Assembly (NCBI RefSeq): GCF_002367995.1
Contig: NZ_AP018209.1
Coordinates: 161,092-207,970, forward strand
DNA length: 46,879 bases
Direction: 5' to 3'
From: Calothrix brevissima NIES-22
Lineage (GTDB): Bacteria > Cyanobacteriota > Cyanobacteriia > Cyanobacteriales > Nostocaceae
Shown: positions 16,398 through 24,617 of the stretch, in pieces
How positions within the stretch are numbered: the stretch's first letter is position 1
Layout: each line of letters opens with the position of its first letter
The notes under the pieces: model-generated
Seen by the model: only the letters and a program-made list of their open reading frames with translations
Database searches by the model: none
What the model was told of the DNA's origin: nothing
Position numbers and translations under genes: made by a program

Positions 16398-17734
16398 GAT
16401 GTGGGACTAGCTGACCCCAATGCTGTTGTCGTAGTCAATGCTTGTGCCGAAGCATTTGATCGCGTCGGTATGCCGGAAGGACGATATCACCTAGCGCAAG
16501 CAACACTTTATTTGGCAACTGCACCAAAGTCAAACAGCATTATGGGCTTTTTCGATGCTTTGGCAGCTGTTGAGAGGGAAAGGTCAGCAGATATCCCCAA
16601 TCATCTCAAAGATGCTAATCGAGATAAAAAAGGATTTGGGCATGGAGCCGGCTATTTATACCCTCACGCTTACCGAGATCATTGGGTGGCGCAGCAATAC
16701 TTGCCTGCTAGCTTGCAAGGACAAGTATTTTATCAGCCATCAATGCAGGGATTTGAGGATAAAAATTAATGCTCAAGTTGCCAGCCGCCGTGAGGCTCAA
16801 TTAGCTGCTTTAGTAGAAGGAATGGGTGTAGCTCCTCTAGAAATTCTCACTTGTGGCAGTATCGACCGAACTACTGAATCATGGATACAACGTACTCTTT
16901 CGCAAGTAGGTACGCAATTAGCTACAGTACGCGATCGCATTTTCACCTTAGCCCAATTACAACGTCATCATTTGGTTTTGGATTTAAATGCAGGTAGTGG
17001 CCTACTCACCTGGGAAGCAATCCGCCGCGTACCAGAAGGTGGAGTTTATGCTTGTGTTCATACCCAAAATGATGCTCTTGCTCTCATGGAACAAGCAGCA
17101 GCACTTCCAGAACTTATGCGTCCAGTAATTTTAACTGCACAAATAACGGAGCTACCTGCTGTGTTAGCTTCACAAACGCCAGGAGTAATATTTGACTACA
17201 TTATTGGTCGCAATGTATTGTTTGACCTACCAGATAAAGCGAGCGCGGCCCAAATTCTAGCTAAATTACTGCCTCCTTCAGGAAAAATACTGCTGGCAGA
17301 GTCGATACCACGCCACGCACAAAGGCTTTATCGATTAATTGAGCCAGAAAAGTTGGATAAAAAATTGTATCAGCGTTTAGTTATGGCTGAAGAAGCTATC
17401 TACTCAAATCAATCAGATCCGATGTTGAATTGGGATGCTTTTGATTTGCAGCAAGCTTTTGAAGATGCGGGGTTAGCAGTCGAAGTATCAGTTGAGCAGA
17501 ACACAACACCAATACACATTACCTCAGGCTTTATTGATCGCTTGTTTAGAGCTAATACAAATCGACCCAGTTATGGTGAGCGACTAGCTCAGAATCTGAC
17601 ATCTCTTGAAATAAATTCTCTCAATGAGCTATTTATGCGCTCCTTGCTCAATCAAACAGTCAGTTGGATGAGTTCTACTGCTTTTTTGAAAGCAGCGTAC
17701 AAAATTTGACATTGTTAGCAGTCTACAAAAATTT

Positions 17735-17866
17735 TATGGGGTATAAGCAGGTGCTATATATACCCCATAAATACCTGAGAATTTTTATGCTCATTTTACC
17801 TCCTATATAGGGTATATATAGGTGATGCTTAGGGTATTTTTTACTCATTCATACTTTATACCCCAT
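17735..17866. promoter_or_regulatory. TATACCCCATA repeats upstream of parM (candidate centromere/operator)
   Basis: TATGGGGTATA at 17735-17745 is the exact complement of TATACCCCATA at 17759-17769. A third copy, TATACCCCAT, lies at 17857-17866, ten bases before the chosen parM start, and a related AGGGTATATATAG word is at 17809-17821. Iterated short boxes upstream of an actin-type par operon are where ParR normally binds, forming both the centromere and the autoregulatory operator. Confidence 0.7.
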
Positions 17867-17875
17867 TTGACCCCC

Positions 17876-18817
17876 ATGACCAACATTCATACCTTACAAA
17901 AAATTTTTCCCTCCGGCTTTGATAACGGTTACGGTAGCATCAAACTTTTAGTCGATGGCTTTGATGTTGTTCGCGTTCCCAGTTATATTTCTTCTGTCGA
18001 TATGGAAGATGTTCCCGGAAGAGTAGTTTTCAATGGTACTGCCTACACCGTCGGCGAATCTGCTTTTCGTACAGGTTATCATTTTGAACGAAATACTGAC
18101 AGCAATGAAAATAAAGTCAATAATGCATTGATTACATTATTGGGTGCATTGGCACATCTGCCACACCGTAAGGCTTGGCATTTAAAGTTAGTCGTCAGCC
18201 TACATGATGTTGGTTTGGCATCCGAATTAAAACAAGTACTCAATGGAGAATACCAACCAATACTTGCTGGCAAAGTTTCCGAAGTAAAGATAGAAGTACT
18301 CAAAGTCGTCCCAGAGGGGATGGGTGCATTGTTTGGGCAACAACTTCCCCCAAAATTAACCGTTTTAGACTTTGGCAATGGTACCACTCTGTATTCTCGG
18401 TACAACCAAGGTAAGCGTGAAGTTCACACTCCTTATCCCACAGGTGTAGAAGTCCTCATAGAAGATATCTCCCAAAAGATGAAACATCTTAATGGCGGTA
18501 AAATCGGTGACCCATCAAAGATTCGATTTTGTCTAGAAATGGGACATACCAGGTATAGCCGTGACATTGATATCAAAGATGTCTACAGCGCTTGTTTGAA
18601 AGATTGGTATGAAAAATACTTGAAGAAAGTTGTGAATCTCACACTTGATGCCAAACACGCTGGAGACGAAATTTGGGCGATTGGTGGCGGTTGTCTGTTA
18701 CCTGGATTTAAGAAGTTATTAGAGAAGAATGGGTTCAGAATTCTGGATAATCCGGTAGAAGCTAATGCCTTTGGGCTATTAGAAATGGCTAAAGCAATTG
18801 TCAAAAAGAATACCTAA
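17876..18817 (+). CDS. parM: Actin-like plasmid segregation protein (ParM/StbA-like)
   Basis: About 313 residues from the ATG at 17876. Actin-fold motifs: phosphate 1 loop SGFDNGYGSIKL near the start, phosphate 2 loop LTVLDFGNGTTLYS in the middle, and the adenosine motif EIWAIGGGCLLPGFKKLL near the C-terminus. This is the ParM/StbA/Alp group of filament-forming ATPases that push or pull plasmid copies apart. I chose 17876 rather than the ATG at 17822 because the upstream 18 codons overlap the repeated boxes and show no family likeness. The small gene 22 bp downstream is its probable adaptor. Confidence 0.85.
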   Translation: MTNIHTLQKIFPSGFDNGYGSIKLLVDGFDVVRVPSYISSVDMEDVPGRVVFNGTAYTVGESAFRTGYHFERNTDSNENKVNNALITLLGALAHLPHRKAWHLKLVVSLHDVGLASELKQVLNGEYQPILAGKVSEVKIEVLKVVPEGMGALFGQQLPPKLTVLDFGNGTTLYSRYNQGKREVHTPYPTGVEVLIEDISQKMKHLNGGKIGDPSKIRFCLEMGHTRYSRDIDIKDVYSACLKDWYEKYLKKVVNLTLDAKHAGDEIWAIGGGCLLPGFKKLLEKNGFRILDNPVEANAFGLLEMAKAIVKKNT

Positions 18818-18839
18818 GCATACTTTATAGAAGATAACA

Positions 18840-19145
18840 ATGGCAGATAAACAAGACTCAACCCCAGAAAAAATTCGTATTAAAGACAGCTACCGTGAAC
18901 GCATATTTGCAGAATCACAACAATTAGATAAAAGTTACCTAGAAACGCTTTACTTTATCATTGATTGCTATTTTGCGTTCAAAAAAGGTGCATTCCCGAT
19001 ATATCCAGCAATCACACATACACCTGTTGTTACTCCTAGTGCTACAAAGCAAAACCTAGAAGAACAGTCTACTCCAACGCCATCTACACAAGAAATTCAA
19101 GAAACTTCAGATGGCGAGACATTCACTCTTGATTTTGATTTATAA
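18840..19145 (+). CDS. Small ParR-like DNA-binding adaptor
   Basis: A 101-residue protein. Residues 8-45 (EKIRIKDSYRERIF ... LETLYFIIDCYF) look like a ribbon-helix-helix style N-terminus: one basic strand followed by two helices. Residues 55-90 are Pro/Thr/Gln-rich linker. The end is acidic-hydrophobic (GETFTLDFDL), as in ParR and related adaptors whose last residues contact the actin-like filament. It follows parM by 22 bp, the usual place of parR. No homology to a named family could be confirmed from sequence alone. Confidence 0.6.
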   Translation: MADKQDSTPEKIRIKDSYRERIFAESQQLDKSYLETLYFIIDCYFAFKKGAFPIYPAITHTPVVTPSATKQNLEEQSTPTPSTQEIQETSDGETFTLDFDL

Positions 19146-19719
19146 CCAAGTGGCGTGTGTGGGGTTCGCACGCCTGAGCTACCTCGTTCTCTTCTTCACC
19201 CAGTTTTGGGGAGATCCAATAAATAAATCAGCCCAGCCGTATCAATAATATTTTTGGCAAAACCGAGAGATTTAGGCGCTTTCGCCTTAAGGGCGAAAGC
19301 GCCGGCTGGGCTGATTTATTCAGAGCAAGAGCCTTGGCGAAAGAAAAAACTAAGAAACACTTACTCTATGAAATCGATGATCTGCTCATAGCAAGGGTTT
19401 GTCGTAGGTAATGTCGCGCAACACTTTTGTGCGGTCGCAGCTACGGGCGCGATCGCACTTTCATAACTGGGTGTAGGAAGTCGGAAGTTTGGAAGTGAAT
19501 GCCGTTGCCTGCTTGAGCAGTGACGGTTACAGCTACTTACAGCACGATTGCTCAAACGTCATCTCAGGAAGTCTGTCTGTTCACTAATTTTGAGGTAATA
19601 AGGGAAATTAAAAGCTTGAGGAGAATCTTCTTGGTAAGTCTCTGATTACTCAGATCTGCTGAGTCACTTTGCATTGTTTATTCTCCATTAAATCCGCTTT
19701 AATATCTGCGGAATGTGTG
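19146..19719. other. Intergenic region with nested hairpins after the parMR operon
   Basis: 574 bp without a credible gene. The first part has the nested inverted repeat at 19222-19320; the rest (19321-19719) contains one gatcgc HIP1-like site and nothing else I can identify. It separates the plus-strand parMR genes from the minus-strand repeat peptide, so the hairpin may serve as a convergent terminator. Confidence 0.5.
19222..19320. repeat. Two-level perfect inverted repeat (18-bp outer, 12-bp inner)
   Basis: The outer arms AATAAATCAGCCCAGCCG (19222-19239) and its exact complement (19303-19320) enclose an inner stem GGCGCTTTCGCC (19275-19286) / GGCGAAAGCGCC (19292-19303) with a TTAAG loop. 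The two stems meet at 19303. About 99 nt in total. It could be a small mobile palindrome or a structured RNA end. Confidence 0.85.
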
Positions 19720-19926
19720 TTATGAACCTCTATCTGTTCCCGGAGATCGATCGGATTCTGCTATTATTTTAGGAGCTTTTTTAGGTTCTTGATTTTTTAC
19801 TTCAACATTTTCAACATTTTGATTGCTTGATATATCAGATTCGATGTCAGCGCCTCTATCTGTTCCCGGAGATCGATCGGATTCTGCTATTATTTTAGGA
19901 GCTTTTTTAGATTCTTGATTTTCCAT
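19720..19926 (-). CDS. 68-residue peptide with a duplicated KAPKIIAESDRSPGTDRG motif
   Basis: The frame starts at ATG 19926, 37 bp after the stop of the HTH-NB-ARC-WD40 gene on the same strand, so it is likely co-transcribed. It consists of two 23-residue copies (NQE-S/P-KKAPKIIAESDRSP and the following GTDRG) separated by an acidic 19-residue spacer; the second copy ends the protein. It is hydrophilic, lacks cysteine and has no signal peptide. I do not recognise the family. It could be a small regulator, ligand or substrate of the neighbouring STAND protein (speculation). The underlying DNA repeat is 70 bp with one mismatch. Confidence 0.55.
   Translation of the reverse strand: MENQESKKAPKIIAESDRSPGTDRGADIESDISSNQNVENVEVKNQEPKKAPKIIAESDRSPGTDRGS
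19727..19922. repeat. 70-bp direct repeat, offset 126 bp
   Basis: 19727-19796 and 19853-19922 are identical but for one base. Both lie in the small repeat peptide gene; the 126-bp offset is a whole number of codons (42), so both copies encode the same residues in frame. Confidence 0.85.
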
Positions 19927-19963
19927 ACGTTTTTTTGCACTCAGATTTTATACTGATTAAGTA

Positions 19964-22900
19964 TTATGTGATGATACCATCTTCACTCTCTACGGCACCA
20001 AAAGCTTTCAATGTGTTTTTCTGAGGAGTTGTTAAACCAATTGCATTTTTAATATTCATACCTTCATAAGGTCTATCAATTCTTATCGTTTTTACACATT
20101 CACCCGTTTCAACATCCCAAATCTTCATGGTTTCGTCTTCGCTGCTACTAACCAGCACAAGACTATTAGGACTAAAAGCAATTGACCGTACTGCTTTGTG
20201 GTGTCCTTGAAATGTTTTGAGAACAGCACCTCTCCTGATATCCCACAGTTTTACAGTCTGATCATCACTGCCACTAGCTAAGATTTTGCCATCTGGACTA
20301 AGAGCAATTGTTCTAACTCGATATGCGTGACCTTTTAATGTTTGTAGACATTGCCCTGTATTAATATCCCACAGTTTAATAGTTTGGTCTCCACTGGCAC
20401 TAGCAAGGATATCTGCACTGTGAGTGAACATAACAGATAAAACCCAATCACTGTGTCCTGACAATGTTTGTAAACAAATTCCTGTACTTATATCCCAAAG
20501 TTTAATAGTGTTGTCATAGCTACCACTTCCTACAAATCTACCACAGGAACTAAAAGCAATTGTTTTGACTTCACCAAAATGTCCCGCCAATGTATGCAGA
20601 CACTCTCCCGTATGCCAATCCCAAAGCTTTACCGTTTGGTCACGACTACCACTTGCTAAAATTCGTGCATCTAGACTGAAGCTAATACAATGTACCCAAC
20701 TATCGTGTCCCCAAAGAGTTTTAAAACACTCTCCTGTGTTTGCGTCCCAGATTTTGATAGTTGTGTCATCGCTGCTAGTTGCCAGAATAGTGCTTTTTTG
20801 CTGCTTCCCAATCTCTTCAGATGACGTTATACTTCTCCCATATATGTAACCATTGAGGTTTTGGGAAGCAAAGGTAACTGATGAAACCAAATTAGTATGC
20901 CCTTGTAAAATTCGCAGGCATTGTCCTGTCTTTACATCCCACAATCTCACCCGTTGGTCTTGGCTGCTACAGGCTAACATTTGACCATCTGGGCTAAAGG
21001 CAACAGATAATATCCAATTAATATATCCATTCACTGTTCTCAAACATTGCCCTGTGCGTATATCCCATAACTTCATCGTTTGGGTTTCATTAACACTCAG
21101 CAAGCTTTGACCATCTGGATTAACAGTAACTAACCAAATACGTGAACCGTAACTGCCTGTAGATGAATCACTATCCTCATACAAAGTTTGCAGGCATTTT
21201 CTTGTAAAAACATCCCATATTTTTACAGTTTTATCTTCGCTCCCCGTCACCAGTGTTTTACCATCTGGGCTGAAAGCAACTGTCCACACATAACTGTCAT
21301 AATCTGGTAACGTACGGATGCACTCACCAGTGGCTATATCCCAAAATTTTACCGTTGTGCGATCGCTTCCTGTGGCCAATATTTGTCTGTCTGGGCTAAG
21401 AGCAATAGATAACACCCAATTGATGGGGATTTCTAAAACTCGCAGGCAAGAACCTGTGTTGACATCCCACAATCTTACAGTTTGGTCATCGCTGCCAGTA
21501 ACCAAAGTTTGTCCATTCAAAGTGAAAGTAATAAAAATTACCCGATTGCTATGTCCTGATAAACTTCGTAAACATTGCCCAGTGTGGACATCCCACAACC
21601 TCACGGTTTGGTCATTGCTACCACTGGCTAAAATTTTGCCATCGGGACTGAAAGCCAGCGATTGCACCCAACTTGTATGACCTCGCAGAGTTAAGAGACA
21701 TTGCCCAGTGTGGATATTCCACAATCTTACAGTTTGGTCATTACTACCACTGGCTAAAATTTCTCCATCAGGACTAAAAGCCAGCGATTGCACCCAATTT
21801 GTATGACCAATGTAAGTCATGATTTGTTTGATATTAGTAACAGACCACAAACAAATTTCACGATCAATGCTTGTTGCCAGTAATTTTCCGTCTGGGCTAA
21901 AAGTTGCTGATAATACACCTCCTAAAGTTCGAGTTAAAGCAGACTTACTCAAATCCGCATTATTAAAGTTAACTCGATGCAAATTCATATCCTGTAAGTA
22001 AGCTTGCCAAACTGTTAAGTTAGAAAAGTCATAACCACTCAGGTCAATCTGAAGCTGCCAAAGTAAATTAAGAATATTGCCTGCGGCATATCCTGGTTTT
22101 CGAGGCGTACCAGATTTCAGCTTTGACAAAATTTGATTCAAAGAGGTTGCCACATTTTCTGGGTTACCAAACTGGTTTAGTAATTGCTCGGCAATTGGCT
22201 TGATTATGAGCCGAACTTGTGCATTCCTTACATAATCTTTGGCAGTAGCTTTGATTAATGCACATTTATCAAATAATTCTATTTCTCCAATTTTAATTTC
22301 TTGACAAATCTGTGCAATTAAGTAGTCGATAACATACTCCATCACTACTGGTTGTTGAGTAAAATTACCAGATTTTTTTTCAATTAATGAGCGCAATTGT
22401 AGAGATTCTAAAGTTTCTAATAAATCTTTGAGTAAAACAGCCGGAATAATATCTGCTTGTAATTCCCTAAATGAGACCCATTCTCGATTAATTGCCAGCC
22501 AATACATTAGCTGTTGTTCTAAAGTTGACAATCGATGAAACTGCTGGTCAAGTAAATCCGAAATATCACCGAAGACAATCGTTCCTTGTTCTAAAAACTG
22601 AGCAACATTACCGTCAAATAGCTCATGAATAGTAGTTCCGATAATCTTCAATGCCAAAGGATTGCCTGCATATAAATCAACCAATGATTGACATTGCTTG
22701 TCTGAGACAAAAAAGCCTTTTTCTACGAGAACTTTCTCAGCTTCTCCTCCTGTTAAGCCAGATAATCTCAGTGAACGAATCGGAGAGTTGATACCTTCTT
22801 TAATTCTAATCCCTCTGGGTTTTTCTCGACTCGTCAAAAGTAAACAACTCTGATGGTTAGTCTCTCCCAAGCATCTTATTAAATGTCCATATCCTTCGTA

Positions 22901-23599
22901 TCCTTGTCGATATCCTCCGGCGCGGCGATTGTTAGATAAAATTGACTCTACATTATCTAAGACTAACAAACAACGCTCTGCACGCAGGTATTTTATTAAA
23001 CAAGAGATTTTATTGTCTAAGCTCTCTGGTAAATTTGTTTCTTGATTGGACAAAAACTTAATTAAGTCGTTCAAAAGCTCATGAATTGGTGGTGCATTAC
23101 GCAAACTTCGCCAAATCAGGTACTTAAATTCTGTTTGCAAAAGCTGTGCCAATTTTACAGACAAAGCTGTTTTACCAATGCCACCCAGACCGATTAAAGT
23201 AATTAGTCGGCAATGGTCATTAATAATCCATTGTTTGAGTGTAGCTAATTCTTCGGTGCGCCCATAGAAAACTGAGACATCAATCGCTTCTCCCCAGTCT
23301 TGATGATTATTAGTGGTTACTCCTTCAGTATTGTTATCTCGCTCTAAAGTCTGGGATGGCAGATCGAAATCCAAATCAGCGATTTCTTTCCACGAGAGTG
23401 CTAACTTCTGACAAAGTTCTTCAAATGTTGCATGGTCAACTGGTTTACCTGTGAGGAAGTTGCTGACTGTGGCTAAAGCTAACCCTACATCTTCAGCCAA
23501 AGCTTTTTGGCTAGGGAAACCGTTACGCTTGACTGCTAGTTTGACTTTCTGAATGAACTCTTGGCGAACCCTGAGTGACCTGGGCATGGCTAGTTTCAT
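19964..23599 (-). CDS. HTH-NB-ARC-WD40 STAND protein (14 WD repeats)
   Basis: A 1211-residue signal-transducing NTPase. Residues 20-75 look like a Cro/XRE-type helix-turn-helix (SQKALAEDVGLALATVSNFLTGK). After the linker DWGEAIDVSVFYGRTEEL comes the NB-ARC module: Walker A GLGGIGKT 137-144, Walker B LLVLDNVE (D215), a LTSREKPRG sensor segment, and a winged-helix/arm region. A short NLxxxNFxxADLS stretch near 545-555 precedes 14 WD40 repeats (about 557-1170), enough for two 7-blade propellers. The tail has the motif RPYEGM...GLT...TLKAFGAVE. In this class the propeller senses a ligand, NTP exchange drives oligomerisation, and the N-terminal module acts or recruits. Transcribed away from the L,D-transpeptidase-like gene; the repeat peptide follows. 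Confidence 0.92.
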   Translation of the reverse strand: MKLAMPRSLRVRQEFIQKVKLAVKRNGFPSQKALAEDVGLALATVSNFLTGKPVDHATFEELCQKLALSWKEIADLDFDLPSQTLERDNNTEGVTTNNHQDWGEAIDVSVFYGRTEELATLKQWIINDHCRLITLIGLGGIGKTALSVKLAQLLQTEFKYLIWRSLRNAPPIHELLNDLIKFLSNQETNLPESLDNKISCLIKYLRAERCLLVLDNVESILSNNRRAGGYRQGYEGYGHLIRCLGETNHQSCLLLTSREKPRGIRIKEGINSPIRSLRLSGLTGGEAEKVLVEKGFFVSDKQCQSLVDLYAGNPLALKIIGTTIHELFDGNVAQFLEQGTIVFGDISDLLDQQFHRLSTLEQQLMYWLAINREWVSFRELQADIIPAVLLKDLLETLESLQLRSLIEKKSGNFTQQPVVMEYVIDYLIAQICQEIKIGEIELFDKCALIKATAKDYVRNAQVRLIIKPIAEQLLNQFGNPENVATSLNQILSKLKSGTPRKPGYAAGNILNLLWQLQIDLSGYDFSNLTVWQAYLQDMNLHRVNFNNADLSKSALTRTLGGVLSATFSPDGKLLATSIDREICLWSVTNIKQIMTYIGHTNWVQSLAFSPDGEILASGSNDQTVRLWNIHTGQCLLTLRGHTSWVQSLAFSPDGKILASGSNDQTVRLWDVHTGQCLRSLSGHSNRVIFITFTLNGQTLVTGSDDQTVRLWDVNTGSCLRVLEIPINWVLSIALSPDRQILATGSDRTTVKFWDIATGECIRTLPDYDSYVWTVAFSPDGKTLVTGSEDKTVKIWDVFTRKCLQTLYEDSDSSTGSYGSRIWLVTVNPDGQSLLSVNETQTMKLWDIRTGQCLRTVNGYINWILSVAFSPDGQMLACSSQDQRVRLWDVKTGQCLRILQGHTNLVSSVTFASQNLNGYIYGRSITSSEEIGKQQKSTILATSSDDTTIKIWDANTGECFKTLWGHDSWVHCISFSLDARILASGSRDQTVKLWDWHTGECLHTLAGHFGEVKTIAFSSCGRFVGSGSYDNTIKLWDISTGICLQTLSGHSDWVLSVMFTHSADILASASGDQTIKLWDINTGQCLQTLKGHAYRVRTIALSPDGKILASGSDDQTVKLWDIRRGAVLKTFQGHHKAVRSIAFSPNSLVLVSSSEDETMKIWDVETGECVKTIRIDRPYEGMNIKNAIGLTTPQKNTLKAFGAVESEDGIIT

Positions 23600-23745
23600 T
23601 ACAACTGTTTGAATTTTACCAGTAACACGCTAAAAGTCAGCCACAAGTCAGAAATAAGTCAGTAATCTCCAGGCGATAAGCCAGTATGCGGTAGGGTTTG
23701 ATAAAGTTATCAGCTTCAAACCGAAAGTAAAGGGGTTAGCAAACA

Positions 23746-24402
23746 ATGGTGACTAATAAATCAAAAGCCGAAGCATTGGCAGAGTATTATGCAGAGAATG
23801 GCTGGAGAACGCAGCCTTTCACAATTACCTATTTAGAAGATGCAGATCCAGATACGTGGAAGCCTCAACCTAACCAACCAGATGCCTGGAACGATGTGAG
23901 AATTCTTTGGCGACCCAAGGAAGGCAAAATTATTGTTAGTTGCTCTGCTACCACAGAACCTGGAATCAGTGCCGTGAATAATCCGATCAATTCCAATGGC
24001 ACTTTTAGGATTGGGTTGGATACTCTATTCAAAGAAGCTTGGCAAATAGGTAGGCATATTACACAACATTCCAATCAATTAGCACTTGTTCAGTGCGGTG
24101 AAGTTATAGGTTATAGGGATGCTGATAAAGACAATATCAGAATTGGAGATAAAGCTTATGTAGGTAGCAATTTTGGCATTAATCAACATACTACTGGCAA
24201 TGATACTGGCTCGCCTGCTCCTGAGAAAGTGGGTGGATGGAGTTATGGTTGTTTAGTTGGCAAACATTCATCTACTCATTACAACCTTTTTATGCCTGCA
24301 TGTCAGGAAAGTGGACAAAAGAAATTTGATACCGTAGTTATTGATGCCTCAAAATTTCAAATATGGCTACAAAGCAAAGACTATACCCTATTGCCTAATT
24401 AA
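23746..24402 (+). CDS. L,D-transpeptidase-like (SxGC motif) protein
   Basis: A 218-residue protein of uncertain family. The C-terminal half has the pattern GINQH (His), then about 16 residues, then GGWSYGCLVG. This recalls the YkuD active-site pattern, a His before S(H/x)GC with the catalytic Cys. The N-terminal part (EYYAENGWRTQPFTITYLED) looks like a small binding or targeting region, and no signal peptide is seen. If the reading is right, it would act on peptidoglycan or a similar D-amino-acid substrate; a phage-type cell-wall hydrolase or an unrelated cysteine hydrolase are alternatives. The divergent 146-bp gap to the NB-ARC gene would contain both promoters. A purine-rich stretch AAAGGGG precedes the ATG. 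Confidence 0.55.
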   Translation: MVTNKSKAEALAEYYAENGWRTQPFTITYLEDADPDTWKPQPNQPDAWNDVRILWRPKEGKIIVSCSATTEPGISAVNNPINSNGTFRIGLDTLFKEAWQIGRHITQHSNQLALVQCGEVIGYRDADKDNIRIGDKAYVGSNFGINQHTTGNDTGSPAPEKVGGWSYGCLVGKHSSTHYNLFMPACQESGQKKFDTVVIDASKFQIWLQSKDYTLLPN

Positions 24403-24617
24403 AAGTTGGTCAACATACGAAAATCCAAAATGCACAGTTGCTTTCCTGATTTGTGAGCCAAGAGTGTGTCGCTAGGGTAGTAGTGCAAGTTTAAGCTCAA
24501 CGACTCGTCAATTTGGTGGACACCAGACCAGTTATAGAAGTTAAAGACCCAAATTAGGGGCAATTGTGCTTGTGTTTATAGTGTAATCTTCAATTTCAAT
24601 AGTCTGCCCAGCACTTA

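Larger units (their letters stand above)
13057..17709 (+). pseudogene. rarA: RarA AAA+ ATPase / methyltransferase fusion, multiply interrupted
   Basis: Exon 1 (13057-13715) is the AAA+ core of RarA/MgsA: Walker A YGTPGTGKTT, sensor GATTENPYFEVN, arginine-finger region LVSRSRIF. Walker B, normally FVDEIHRFNK, reads FVYEVHRFNK (Tyr116). A group II intron follows (13716-15936). The frame resumes at 15937 ([11 protein letters not shown]...LASEDVG), is broken by a 197-bp MITE at 16201, and resumes at 16409 (LADPNAV...). It shifts at an A5 run (16761-16765), then continues to 17709 as the fused C-terminal domain with a methyltransferase-like glycine motif (LVLDLNAGSGLLTWE). The intact cyanobacterial fusion is about 730 residues and acts at stalled forks through the RarA part; the second half is of uncertain role. 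This copy cannot make it unless the intron splices and the other lesions are bypassed. Confidence 0.9.

Noticed and set aside
16761-16765. Programmed frameshift in the rarA fusion gene
   Set aside because: Only a five-A run without a slippery heptamer context, in a gene with several other lesions; a simple one-base insertion explains it better.
19361-19555. Minus-strand 64-codon frame after parMR
   Set aside because: No motif and no ribosome-binding site; surrounded by palindromic non-coding sequence.
20565-22001. Plus-strand frames opposite the WD40 region
   Set aside because: They are antisense shadows produced by the repeated codon pattern of the WD40 units.
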